A DNA stretch of 64,000 nt from Diabrotica undecimpunctata (Eukaryota; Arthropoda; Insecta; Coleoptera; Chrysomelidae): positions 61,153,984-61,217,983 of the forward strand of contig NC_092803.1 of the NCBI RefSeq assembly GCF_040954645.1. The letters are read 5' to 3'. A program made the position numbers and the translations under genes. Under the pieces are notes generated by a model. The model saw only the letters and a program-made list of their open reading frames with translations, was not told the origin of the DNA and searched no databases. Positions 32,161-43,450 of the stretch are shown here, in pieces (within the stretch, counting starts at the first letter, position 1; the number at the start of each line of letters is the position of its first letter).

Positions 32161-32618
32161 GGACCGTGGAAGTGATGACGTAGATTTTATTGACATCTGT
32201 CAGTTTCACTTTCCAAACAAACCTTGTTTAATGTGGATAATTTGTATTTTTCGTTATTTTTTCATTTTTTTTACAGAATCTTTCTGCTTTTTGCAATATC
32301 TAAGTATTCTAATAGTTACTACAACAATTTTACAAGGTTGTGTAAATAATAAAGCATGTTGTTTTATAAAAATAGCAATAAAATGCATGTATCAATAAAG
32401 TAAGGTTAGCATGTCTTTAATTTAAATTTTTAAACTATATTTCATAGAAATAGAACACTGAATTGTGATGGTATTATCGTAAAAAACACTATACTTAAAA
32501 AAAAGCAGCAGAGGAAGCAAAATGTTAACTTTATAGAATTTAAAAAGTCTTGAGATTGGGCATTTCAACTTTTGTTTGGAAAGTAATTGACAGTTGTGAC
32601 GTCACACTTCCACTGTCC
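32161..32618. mobile_element. MITE (458 bp) in the left arm of the palindrome
   Basis: The ends are GGACCGTGGAAGTG and, inverted, GGACAGTGGAAGTG, each followed by TGACGT-like sequence and TTTCCAAACAA. In the intact arm the site reads AGGAATTGTTG (33945-33960 inverted), so AT may be the target duplication, or there is none. Frame 32159-32398 is incidental. Confidence 0.75.
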
Positions 32619-32686
32619 ATTGTTGTGTTGTAGGTTTCCGACAATGAATCTGTCAAAATATGCCCGAGCTAAGCGAATGGAGTATA

Positions 32687-33587
32687 TAGTTCATCCCAAA
32701 CCCTTCTTTCAGTGCGTCACAGTTTATCGAATTCTCTCTAACGCATTAAGCTAGAAGTGACAGAAAAAAACGTGAGTCTGTGATTATTATACATAGAACT
32801 TAGAAAATTATATTTCGTTCACGGGTATTTGCATATTAAAGCGAATTCTACTTGCGGATATATAATTGGTCGGAGTTTAGAATACGCTAAATAGATATCC
32901 AATCAATGATGCGCATAAATATAATTTGACGCAGATGGTCTCGATAGTGACAGTACTTTGACAATATCAACTGATAAAATGATAATTGTTATTCCAGGAT
33001 AGTATTTTTAGACATTTTACAGTGAAAATTTAATTTTGTATTTATTGTCATAAAAATATTTTAAATATGCCGAGATATACAGAGAATGAACAAAGACTAA
33101 TATTAAAATTATTAAATTATTTTCAATTAGAAAAAGAGGCTGGGACATATTTATTACCAGTTTCTGCCGTTCGTGAAGTAAGTTTTAAATTATTCTAAAA
33201 AATATTCATATTAGTAGTTTAAATACTATACATTTTAGCCATAGTGTTTGTAATAAATAATAATAAATACATAAATAAATGTTAGCTAATTAAGCACTTT
33301 CCTTGGAGTGTATAGAATAGGAATTATAACAAACTGTCGTTCCAATATAATGCACAATAAAAATTTTTATACAGGACGGGACCTCTAATATGTAAATTAA
33401 AAAAGAATTTGAATTCTTAAAGTTTTTACTCCACATTTTCAAAAAATAACCTTTTCACATCTAGCCGATTACGATCCTTCAACTGTCAGATTTAACTAAA
33501 ATGTCATGCAATAATTCTCGACATTCTTAAAATCCTATATGACGTCAAAATTAGTGACGCACTGAAAGAAGGGTTTGGGACAGACTA
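32687..33587 (+). mobile_element. 0.9-kb TIR element with TA target duplication, copy B
   Basis: Inverted relative to copy A at 8206-9102 and nearly identical to it over 901 bp, with the same TIR core (CCCAAACCCTTCTTTCAGTG). TA flanks both ends. At 33067 a frame starts MPRYTENEQRLILKLLNYFQ and ends ...SAVRE exactly at GTAAGT (33178), so the element kept a first exon and donor of a larger transposase gene. Probably deleted from an autonomous IS630-type element. Confidence 0.8.
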
Positions 33588-34141
33588 TATTTATATTACT
33601 CACTTAACCTAACATGTTTGTTTACAAAATTTCTGTTATATAATAATATAATATAATATCTGTCTAATATAATAATGGCTGACACTATTTTTCGATGATT
33701 ACAAAAAACCAGCAAAAAAGAGACAATGAAAGTAGACTTTCTTTTATGTCCTGGAATAAACCACACTGAATTATAATTAAAGTTCCATGAAAGTAGATAC
33801 TATTTTTTATTGTGTAGTCATCACTTATTTAAGTACAGAATAAATTATTATTCTGTGACCATAGTACAAAAATATACTATACTCCATTCGCTTAGCTCGG
33901 GCATATTTTGACAGATTCATTGTCGGAAACCTACAACACAACAATTCCTACTTCTCAGTAATAATAGCTCAAGTATACTATAATTGTAGACTTCTTTCTT
34001 TAAAAAAAGAAGATTTATTCTAAATAGTGGAAGTGTATACCAAACCCATCAAATTTTGGGTAGTATATATTTAAAAAATATATTTTAGTTATTATAATTT
34101 AACATAACTATTTATTATATGGTGCAGATAAATAAATATTG

Positions 34142-34557
34142 ATTGTCGGTAATTCGCAAAGTTCTATTTTATTTACTATTTAGTTTGTTTACTATTAATA
34201 TTGGCTATAAGTACGTGTGCTTGGTTGTATAGTAATTTCCAGCCACTTTTAGTCTGTCAAAAAGTAACTAACTTCGCAAAAAAAATAATTACTAAATTCA
34301 CTAGACAGTTAGGACTGGCAATAGTGAATCGAGTATATAAGTATGTCTATCAAAAAAATAGCCTTTGAATATCATCATTGTTCTGTGCGGTGTAATTTAT
34401 CTATGGTTCTGTGCCTGCTATACAAAAAAACCGTTGACACTCTTTCCGTTCCGAGTCGGATAAAAATATACGTCAAAGTCAAATTTGAACATAAACTGTT
34501 ACTATATATAAACATAGTATAATAAGCCAACAAATAAACATCCATTAATCCAGCAAA
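34142..34557 (+). promoter_or_regulatory. Probable Cap-G promoter and 5' UTR region, partly repeat-derived
   Basis: This segment lies between the palindromic element and the Cap-G start codon and must hold the 5' UTR unless further exons exist upstream. Its first 170 bp match the repeat at 9425-9730. No TATA box is evident in a convincing position. The ATG is in a good context (CAGCAAAATG). Confidence 0.4.
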
Positions 34558-34692
34558 ATGTGTGTTAAAGAAGATAGAGAAAAAACAAAACTACCACTTA
34601 AAAAAGAAATTTGCGAGGTATTTTCAAATTGCCAACGAACCACTGCAGTACATCAAAGAAATGCCATCATTTTAAAACAACTATATGAAAAT
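34558..34692 (+). CDS. Cap-G: Cap-G exon 1
   Basis: 45 codons from the ATG at 34558 (MCVKEDREKTKLPLKKEICE, then VFSNCQRTTAVHQRNAIILK) to GTAAGT at 34693. The start is chosen because it is the only ATG upstream in frame with a good donor, and an amphipathic helix with 'VF..CQ....H..N...L' resembles the N-terminus of NCAPG (I.EAF..AQ...HQ....V..L). N-termini of this family are poorly conserved, so this exon is less certain than the others. It lies between the palindromic repeat and a LINE inserted 143 bp into intron 1, and between two inverted Penelope copies. Confidence 0.7.
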
Positions 34693-34835
34693 GTAAGTAT
34701 TAATATATTACTAAGTTTTCTTTTCTTGATCTTTAGTTTAAAACTACTAATAATGCCATAGTATAAGTTAATTTCTTTTATGGGCTTGGATGTTTATAGC
34801 ATATGTTTATTTGCTATATTCTACTATCTACCAAA

Positions 34836-35930
34836 GGCTGGTTTCAGAGGTGGTAAATCAACAATTCATCAGATTTCAAAAATGAGACAAATTCTAGAGA
34901 AAACACTGGAATACGGTGTAGACACGCACCACATATTTATAGACTACAAGGCAGCCTACGACTTTGTAAATAGAAGAGAATTGTTTAGAGCAATGATAGA
35001 CCTAGGAGCAATGATAGACCTTTTAAAACAAATAACTATGTCAGGGAGACCCACTCTCCTGTATACTATTCAATCTAGCTCTGGAAAAAGTAATACGTAC
35101 GTCACAAATACCGGTTCAATATATAACAAATCTGTGCAAATCCTAGCATATGCTGATGATATCAATATTGTTGGGAGAACGGAAAACGCAGCACGAGAGG
35201 TGTACGTAGCACTAAACCAAGTAGCTACAAAAATGGGTTTAATAATAAACACCAATAAAACGAAATACATGAAAATAGGTATGGAACCACAAATACTACG
35301 GCCACTGGTTATAGAAAACTCCATATACCTGGGAATGCTCGTCAATACTGAAAATGACACTACCGCAAAGATAAACTGCAGAATTTGCACATCTAATAGA
35401 TGCTATTTTGGGTTTAATCTCCTTTTTAAATCTACAGTTATATCAAGAAATACAAAAGTAAAACTACAAACCAATAATATGCCCAGTCCTAACATATGGT
35501 TCAGAAACCTGGACTTTAACAAAAAGCAATGAAAACATGTTAGGATTTTTTGAAAGAAAAATACTATGGCGAATCTATGGGGCGGTAAATGAAAATGGTG
35601 TCTGGAGAAGACAATACAACTTCGAACTCTATAGAATATACTAGGAACCAGATATCGTAAAACACATTAAGATAGGACATCTGAGGTGGGTAGGCCATGT
35701 AATGCAGATGGAGCAAACCGATACAGCTAGAAAAACGCTCCTTGATAGACCTATTGATCAAAGAAGAAGAGGAAGACCCAGAACAAGATTCCTAGATAAC
35801 ATAGATCAATATATGAGAAATATGGAAATATGTGCTTGGCGGAGGAAGGCGATGGATAAGGACAACTGGAAAACAATTCTTGGGGAGGCTAGGACCCACA
35901 CAGGGTTGTAAAGCCAAAATGATGATGATG
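34836..35930 (+). mobile_element. 5'-truncated LINE in Cap-G intron 1, 13-bp target duplication
   Basis: ACTATCTACCAAA flanks the insert at 34823-34835 and 35931-35943. The RT reads GFRGGKSTIHQISKMRQILE, HHIFIDYKAAYDFVNRREL (motif A) and QILAYADDINIVGR (motif C, YADD). Then come IINTNKTKYMKIG and a C-terminal arm ending RRRGRPRTRFLDNIDQY and NWKTILGEARTHTGL. Motif B is lost in a deletion near 35090, and the frame shifts near 35530 and again before 35702. The 3' tail is a short (ATG)n run. It belongs to the endonuclease-RT LINE type with a simple-repeat tail (RTE/CR1-like); the clade is not resolved. Confidence 0.85.
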
Positions 35931-35943
35931 ACTATCTACCAAA

Positions 35944-37139
35944 TGATTTATTTTGTTTTTTATTAGTTTAATCTAATTTGCCCCCAACCTTGTAAAAACT
36001 GAAATTATGAGAGATGTATTTAAAGTGTAAACCTCAATATCATCTCACATAGTTTTCGCAATAGACTATCTTCATGCAAAATATTTGTATATTTAAACCA
36101 CATTTTATATAGGTTCTGAACCTGTTTTCATGTAGCATGTCTAAATTAAATATAATGGTTATATGGAACATATACCACAATTAATTGTTAAAATTAAATT
36201 TTTAACTTCTGCTTGACATTTTGTTTTCTACTCCCGAAATCGTTTTCAAAAAATAATGGTAGTACTAGCAAAGAATATAGACACATATTCTTTGGTACTA
36301 GTGTAGTAAGACAGAAGAATGTCTAAGGAGATGAAATGTATATCAATGAATTCTGCTTCACTTACTGTATTGAAACTTCACGCTTAAAATATTGAAACTC
36401 AATAATAATGGAAAGCAATAAACACAGACTAAAATTAAATATATAGAAAACAATTAACATAAGTGAATTTAGTTTCTACCCAAATTTCAATACCATGGAT
36501 GATGGATAATAACCAATCTAACCGTGTCATCATTAAAATATGATCCTATCATAAAGAAAATGCCAAATCAGTCTTTTAAAAAATATAATAACAGCACATA
36601 GAATTAATGAAAGTGTGTTAAAGATGATGAGAAGCAAGAAAGAACTTCTAAGTATCATTAAAATATGTAAAATAGGTTGTCCAGGACAAATTTAACAAGA
36701 TACCTACATTCTTGTACATTTCATAATGGATGGAAACATTGAATAAAAAAGGTTAGGGAATGAGTAATAAAAATGATACCTAAACAATGATAAATACTTA
36801 TAAAACATCACAACCTAGTTAAGTCAATTATATTGTGCTTCTAATAAAAAATAATAAGTATTATTTTTCTTGTGACACCTTAATGTAATTTACTATTTTT
36901 ATTGGGAATAAACCACAATTGTACTTTAAAAGAAGTTTATTTGGCATTTCGATTTCTACTTTGGAATTCATTCTCAAAATACAAAACAATAAATAAACTG
37001 TTTTATTAAATTTGTTTTTGTTACTGAGTAAAAATTCTTCTAATAATTTAATGTTATCTGACTCATTCAAATTGACAATTCAGACATATATTATACATTT
37101 TAAAGTAGACGACTTTAAAATGATATTGCCAATATTTTT
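35944..37139. other. Cap-G intron 1, unannotated AT-rich part
   Basis: No element recognised. The frame 36861-37070 (minus) looks incidental. Confidence 0.35.
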
Positions 37140-38084
37140 AAGTTGTGTTTGTTTTGAATGTGAAGAATTTAAAATTGGTAATTGAAAGAATAATTATGGT
37201 CTAGAAGGTGAGTTGCGTATGTAGAATCTGTTGTTCTGTTATTGAAGGCCCTTTTGTGTTCTGGTGTGTGTTTGTTAAAAGTTGTACCAGTTTGACCTAT
37301 GTAATTTTTAGGCAGTCACCACATTTAAGTTTGTACACACCACTGTTTAAGTGCTTTTTCTTTTGGCTCTTGGTGTTCTTTATATATTTGCCTAAGTTAT
37401 TGTTTGTTCTGAAGGCAGATGTTATTCCTAGTGTTTGATTTAAAAATTTTATTTATTGTTTGTTTGGTGTAACCATTGTTTACTGTTAATTGCTTAATGA
37501 TATTCAATTCTATCTCGATATTGTTTTTTCACATGGGAGTTTCTATTAATGTATGTAACATGCTATGGTAAGTACGCTGCCAATTTATGTTGTGTAGGAC
37601 GGGATGATGAATTGTGTATAGTCGTGTTAGTATGGGTAGATTTATGAAATATGAAGAACTCATGTTTGTTTTTAAGTCTGATAATTTTGAAATCTAGATA
37701 ATTTATAGATTGATTCTGTTCTGTTTCTATTGGAAATTCAATATGGCTATGGAGTGAATTAATATATGATAAGAATTGGTCAAGTTACCTGTTAGTTCCT
37801 GTAAAACATACCAGTACATTGTGTATGTATCTCCATCAATATAAAAACTGTTTGAATACAGGATGTTTTGAAATCTTTGTTTCTAGATGATCCATAAAAA
37901 TATCTGATAGCAATGGGCTTAGAGGATTACCCTTTATAAGTCCTGCACTCTTATTTGTGTATATTTGGTTATTAAATTCAAAGTAATCAGATCATCAGTA
38001 GAAGATGTAATGATTGGATTTGTAATAATGGTCTAAAAGGTTTTTTTGCTAGAACAAAAGTTTCTGTAGGAGGTATACTATTAT
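37140..38084 (-). mobile_element. Penelope-like retroelement (right copy), 3' part with GIY-YIG remnant
   Basis: On the minus strand, 38084-37732 is the inverted repeat of 31074-31853 (same RT block GLIKGNPLSPLLSDIFMDH, on the reverse strand). Beyond the repeat it continues downstream: VNNGYTKQTINKI and, near 37290, YIGQTGTTFNKHTPEHKRAF, the GIY-YIG endonuclease motif typical of Penelope elements. Stops are frequent. A TIR element inserted at 38085-40560 separates it from its 5' part (40561-41250). Confidence 0.85.
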
Positions 38085-40560
38085 CTGTCTACCGAAAAGA
38101 CGGAGTAATAAAAATGCATGATCTGCACGTGATCGTTGTCAAATTACTTTCTTCGCAGAAGTTGTATGGGTCAGTTATCAGTATTGTACACAAGGGCGTA
38201 CGTTAAGGTATTTTGAAGAAATATTGTGCTTTGTATTGTGTTATTGTGTTAATTGTATTTATTTTATATGTTAAGATTTATATTGTGTATTGTACATTTT
38301 TGTGTTTTGTAAAGAAATTAGGTAAGTACATATACCAATACAGATATTGGTCAAAAAAGTATTGTGGATGTAATCACGCAGTATAAATATGTATAAATTA
38401 TTTTATAAGAAACAGGGACGCGCCAAGTAACTTCCAGTAAAATTACCAGGGTAGAACTATTATAATCAATCACTCCTTCACATTTCAACGTGGAAAACTA
38501 TGAAATTTTTTCTACATCGACCTAGATTTTTTTAAGGAACAATCAGTACACAGTACACTTAAAAAATACTACATTAAACACTAAAATTCCACTAAAATCC
38601 CACGTTTCACCGGGAAAAGACCCAGATTTCGACGGCATCCACCACGAATACATACTCAATTGCATTCAGAATCCCACGGGAATTTAAACATTCAAAATTC
38701 ATAGCAATACTAAAACCAGATAAACCAGCTGATCACCCAAAAAGCTATCGACCAATTTCTTATAATATAAATCTTATAGTATAAACTACTTAAAACAGTA
38801 ATGTTTAAAAGAATCAGCCCAATGATCTGCAGCTTTCAACACAGTCTGACCAGAAGGAATGATTTATAGACTCTTACGTACTCTGCCTTGCAAATTCACC
38901 GCTAGACTAATAGAAAATATATGCTCACCGACAAAGTATTTCAAGTAACTATGGGATACGAAATAAGCAAACAACATCAACAAAGTTTGGCTATGCTGAT
39001 GACTGGGCTTTATTAACAACAAGAAAATCACAAAAGAAGCTGAAGAGATTCTGACGGAAGACCTAGCAATTATGGAACGTTACTTTCAAAAATGGAGACT
39101 TTGCCCCAATGCCTCTAAAACTGAAGTAACCTACTTTCACCTAAACAGCAATCTGGAGTCCAGAATACTACTTAACGTTATTTTGATAGCACATGACTCA
39201 ACCACAATAAACATCCAAAATACCTAGGCGTGGTTTTGGGCAGAACGGTAAGCTTTAGAAAACATTTAAGTACAGTTGCTAAAAAACTAAAAACCAAAAA
39301 TAACATAATTCAGAAGCTCTGCGGCACAAAATGGAGGCATCGTTATCCAGACTCACGTCTTCAGGCTTAGCTCTTGTTTATTCTATAGCTAAATATTGCA
39401 TACCAATATAGATCAACAGTACTTACGTTCAAAATATTGATATCCAGCCCAATAACAGCATGAGAATGATAGCTGAAGTAATCAAACCTAAACCAACCCA
39501 TTGGCTACCAATCTGCTGACCAAAGAATATACGAAGATCCTTAGCAACATGGCGCTGCCGATTCATAACTATATAAAAGATGCAAACCAAGGTCGACTGC
39601 GCTCCAGAAAATCTCCAATACGAACCGCAGAATTAGCTGCAACTACCGAGTTCAACATGATCACCAAATGGATCCATGAATGGTCGGAACCTCAACCAAA
39701 TACAGTTATACCTTGCATCACAGGAGACACCTCCTGGATTTGACCTACCACGTAAGACCTGGCACTTAAGACACTTAAAAGCATCAGAACTCAACATGGT
39801 CGATGTTGTGTAGTTGCGTATATGTTGTACAAACGGGGTAAGCTACCATCACCTACACATTTACATTTACATGTGTATAATGTCCACATTGCCTAAAGTT
39901 AGCCTATAGTATTTTGATTCCCATTGTTAAATGCCATTTGTTAAAGACACTTCCAGGTTTTATTGTTTACTTTTTAAGGAACTTCTATTATTTTTGTATT
40001 GCATTAAAAATTTTTAAGTTATAGTGTCAGATTGAGGTTATATTTTAAAGTTATATTTTAAAATTGAATTGTCTACTTCTACGCCAAATGTTAAAAATTG
40101 TTTAAAATTAACGCTATATATATTTCCCGTACAGTCAAGCTTGCGTTACTTACATTTTAGCGGTATCTCTCTTTTATAACGCTCGCAATTAATCCTATTG
40201 AAATTTACGTTTTTTTTTATTAGGATGTACATAACATGTTTTTATAAAATAATCGTTCATTTCAATTTTTGTCTGTATAATAACTTTTTATTTTATTTTT
40301 CTGGTACGTCACTGGTTTACTGCGAACATGGCAGTATCAATAGGTTTCTTCGAACAAGCGGCCAAACCGTCCGAAACTATGAACGAATAGTCGACCAGCG
40401 CGAGTAGGGAGGATAGCACTAATGACAGTATTCTTGTTCTCTCACTGATCAACTGTTTGCCACGAATTCTGACTAGTTTGACTGTTTGTAGGAATGATTA
40501 TAATATTTCATGAGTTCACATGGTATTCACGTGATAACTCCGTCTGTTGGGTAGACGGAG
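38085..40560. mobile_element. TIR element of about 2.5 kb whose ends are themselves hairpins
   Basis: Its borders come from comparison with the uninterrupted Penelope copy at 31060-31085, which reads CCTATAATAGTATACC. TA or TAT is duplicated (38082-38084 and 40561-40563). The left end CTGTCTACCGAAAAGACGGA and the right end, inverted, CTCCGTCTACCCAACAGACG match. Each end can also fold on itself (CTCCGTCT / AGACGGAG around a 7-base loop). Inside is a broken jockey-type LINE (38590-39880) but no recognised transposase. Confidence 0.75.
38590..39880 (+). pseudogene. Jockey-type LINE ORF2 remnant
   Basis: Pieces in changing frames: SPGKDPDFDGIHHEYI (38603 on, the 'SPG.DGI' RT entry), SLAMLMTGLY at the place of the catalytic FADD box (destroyed), KYLGVVLGRTVSFRKHLSTV (39216 on), NNIIQKLCGTKWRHRYPDSR, and the C-terminal frame 39501-39743 with LLTKEYTKILSNMALPIHNY and IHEWSEPQPN. 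The block 'YLGV.LD..L.....HI......KI..R...L..L.G..WG' is typical of the jockey clade. It lies wholly inside the TIR element 38085-40560. Confidence 0.75.
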
Positions 40561-41250
40561 TATAGGAAAAATATTTTTTACATCAAATGAAATTAATCTA
40601 GAGTTGTTACGTAATTGAAAATGTTGAATTTTATTAACTAGTTAAAATTTAGTGGGTTCTAAAATAATCTCTAAGAGTTTTTTTGAAAGTTTATATGACA
40701 GAGCTGTATGAAAAGAAACTACAGGTCTTATTGGGTGATCAGGTCCGTGTAGTTACATAAAAGTATAATTTAGGAGGTTGTGGGTTCATAATTATCTAAA
40801 TTTAAATGAGCAGGGTGATTTAGGCAAGGCTTACACACCACATAGTCTTTATTTTTAAGGAAACACCCTGTATATTTTTAAAAGCTCCTTAACAACTTGA
40901 ACCATGCTGATAAGTACTGAATCGGAATCCATCATCAGTTTTTCTCTATCTATTACAGTTTTTCAATCTAAGACTGAACAGAGAGACGGACGGACGGGCA
41001 TACAGATAAATTTTTATATTATTATTTCGATCCAAAAAAGTCTATACTTCCATTTTCTAAGGATAAATGTAATAATTAATTGGATTATTTTAATATAAAT
41101 AAGCTTTATTATATAAATATAGATATAGGTATAGATAAACTTTTAAATATAATATTGAATTATGTTTTTTTAATATAATACAATTAAACTTTTAACTGAA
41201 ATTAATTTGTTAAAATTATATGCACCACGTGTGGTTTAAATACATGTGTT
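40561..41250 (-). mobile_element. Penelope-like retroelement (right copy), 5' part
   Basis: Inverted repeat of 30372-31073 (for example ATTATTTCGATCCAAAAAAG at 41021 against CTTTTTTGGATCGAAATAAT at 30568). It holds the start of the RT (RPVVSF, SRFISFDVKNLF on the minus strand). The shared outer edge at 41250 and 30372 (AACACATGTATTTAAACC) is probably the real 5' border of both copies. Confidence 0.8.
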
Positions 41251-41382
41251 TGTGTGTGGTTAGGATATTAACAATGAAACCTGTGATTTCATTCGCCTAA
41301 TCATAAGGCAACATTTTTATTACTTTACTGACTTCCAATCCGCTAATGTTATTTTATTAACAAATAAATTCCTTTTTTGTAG

Positions 41383-41598
41383 GCCAAGGAGGAAGAATTT
41401 TGGAGGCATTTGCGAGACATACTTAGCTTTATTCTTGTTAATGAAAATAATGCTCTTAGTGAAAAAATACTAAAATTCTTTGGAATTTTTTGTGCGTTAC
41501 TGAAGACGAATCCAGTACAAGAAAGTGAAAATTCAGATGAAAGTATTGAATATTCTGAACATCCACTATTGATGAACATTTTATTATTTGCTTTAAAC
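41383..41598 (+). CDS. Cap-G: Cap-G exon 2
   Basis: Acceptor TTTTTTGTAG ends at 41382 and donor GTAAGT starts at 41599. The 72 codons read AKEEEFWRHLRDILSFILVN, then ALSEKILKFFGIFCALLKTN, an acidic linker (QESENSDESIEYSEH) and PLLMNILLFALN. This is the HEAT-repeat region corresponding to the vertebrate segment '..ERVIEFAAKFV.SF......(acidic)..LL..LF.FLL'. Both boundaries are phase 0. Confidence 0.85.
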
Positions 41599-41599
41599 G

Positions 41600-42299
41600 T
41601 AAGTTTTTAGGTAAATATAAACTATATTTTAAAGTAAGTTTGCCTCGTGACTATTTTAATTTTACACCGATTTTAATTTTTAGTGATGAAATTGTAAATA
41701 GATGTGGTACCGATTGATGCTAGTCGCATATTAGACGTGCCTCCCTGTGTCTGATCGGTGGCGTAGCCGCCACCTATTCACCAACAGGAAACAAACTTAA
41801 CAGGCGGGGAGAGATTTTGTGGAGAAACCTGTTGAGTTTGTTTGTTTGTTTCCTTTGCTGCGTCTGTTGTTCTCTGACAAATTACAACCTGTCTGTTAGC
41901 TTTAATGACTGCTGGCATCATAGACATGCCTTAAATTTGAAATTTTTAACAGTGTGCACATAATGCCAACAAAGTACCTAAATATTAATTGTTTATCTAT
42001 TAATTTTTAACAAGTTTACTACTTAAAATTTGTGTGTTTTAACTACATTGGTTTTCAATTTAATATTTTAAATTGTGTTTTAAATGATCAAATAACTGCC
42101 AGGCGGCTTTTTTCACGCTTCGTTGTAACATTTAAGGCTATATTTTATTAGGCTGTTATACCTACATGGATTTAGTAAGTTACTGTAATCTTTCAAATAC
42201 GATTACGAGCTCCTTCCCATATCAGTTGGCCCAACGTTAGTTCGATAAGAAAATTAAATTTTAGAGAACAAAAATAAAAGGGCAGCGTAAATTTTAGAA
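41600..42299. other. Cap-G intron 2, start; no element recognised
   Basis: A locally GC-richer patch at 41700-41890 (for example GACGTGCCTCCCTGTGTCTG) stands out. It contains the direct pair GTTTGTTTGTTTCC but no gene. Confidence 0.35.
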
Positions 42300-42518
42300 G
42301 TTTTAATGCATCGAACAACATTTTTGAATTTCCTAATTATAGAAACCACTGAGTTATATCCCCTTTATTTTTAATGACACCCACAATTTTTCAAGGCATA
42401 GTTTTACCAAGTTCTGACAAAATTATAATGTAAATGAATCCCATATTTCTTGCAATTTTTCCTTCAATTTGTTGACGGACCTGACAGGATGTTTTCTAAA
42501 AGCTTTTTTCATTTCGCG

Positions 42519-43450
42519 TCACAAAGTCTCTATCAGGGACAAGTCGGAACTGTTAGAAGCCCATTCCAGAAGTGATATGTCATGGTCTTCAATCCATTTT
42601 AAACTCTTTTTTGAGGTATGACAACCTGCGCCGTCCTGTTGGAAGACAAAATCTTCGGCTGATGTTAAACAGTGTTCCATAATCGACAAAAGAGCTTCTT
42701 CTAAAATATTCAATAATTTGTCCGTATTTACAATCCCATCGATAAAATGTAATTTTCCCACACCTGTAGACGACATGCTGCCCCAGATCATGACAGATGT
42801 AGGAAATTTGACTTTTCTCATCAGACAGTCGCGATAGAAAGCTTCATTTTTCCTGCGAATGACGCGACTCCTACTGTCTCCAACACACACTTCAAATCTG
42901 GACTCATCACTCCATTGTATTGAATCCCATTGCGACTGAGTCCAATCTTTTTGCTCTTTTGACCATCTTAGTCTATTTTTCTTTTGTTGTAATGTTAAAA
43001 GTGGCTTTTCCTTAGCCTAAAATAAAATGAAATTTATTAAAAACAATTCGTACTAATTTTTTCAACTATAAAACTTACTTTGTAAGTACCAAATCCTAAT
43101 TTATGGGCCTCTCGGTGACATGTTGATCTAGAAACATGTCTTCCAATAACGTCACTCCATAAAATGCTTAACTTTATATAATTTTCTCGTCGATTTTTCA
43201 CTATAATACGTATTAATGCCCTTCGATCTGCTTCGGTTATTTTACTTTGTCGTGCATTTCTAGGTTTTGTGACGACCGAACCTGTAATTTTGTATCTTCT
43301 GACTATATTTCTTACACTATAGCGTGACAATTGCAACATATTCGCGATTGCCGAATTTGATTTTCCAAAATTAAAAAATTTAATAATGATTGAACAAATT
43401 TTCTCATCGATAACTTTACCTCGACCCATTGTACAATCCACAAACGACAA
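42519..43450 (-). pseudogene. Tc1-like transposase with an intron, nearly intact
   Basis: Exon 1 (43450 or 43432 to 43079) starts MSFVDCTMGRGKVIDEKICS and has the paired helix-turn-helix (SNSAIANMLQLSRYSVRNIV, GSVVTKPRNARQSKITEADR). GT at 43078-43077 and AG at 43018-43017 bound a 62-bp intron. Exon 2 reads AKEKPLLTLQQKKNRLRWSK, WSDESRFEVCVGDSRSRVIR, FVFQQDGAGCHTSKKSLKWI and DLSLIETL: a complete DD34E triad. A TGA at 42519-42521 replaces the Trp expected after 'IE.L', followed by REMKKAFRKHPVRSVNKLKE in frame and a second stop. Lies antisense in Cap-G intron 2. Confidence 0.85.

Larger units (their letters stand above)
31961..34141. mobile_element. Palindromic fold-back element with about 265-bp arms, carrying two nested MITEs
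   Basis: The left arm (31961-32159 plus 32619-32686) and right arm (33877-34141) are inverted copies, from CAATATTTATTTATCTGCAC outside to CGAATGGAGTATA inside, around a 289-bp loop (33588-33876). The left arm is split by a 458-bp MITE, and a 0.9-kb TIR element sits at the arm-loop border. The intact right arm serves as the empty site for the first insert. The right end is about 420 bp upstream of the Cap-G start codon. Confidence 0.75.
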
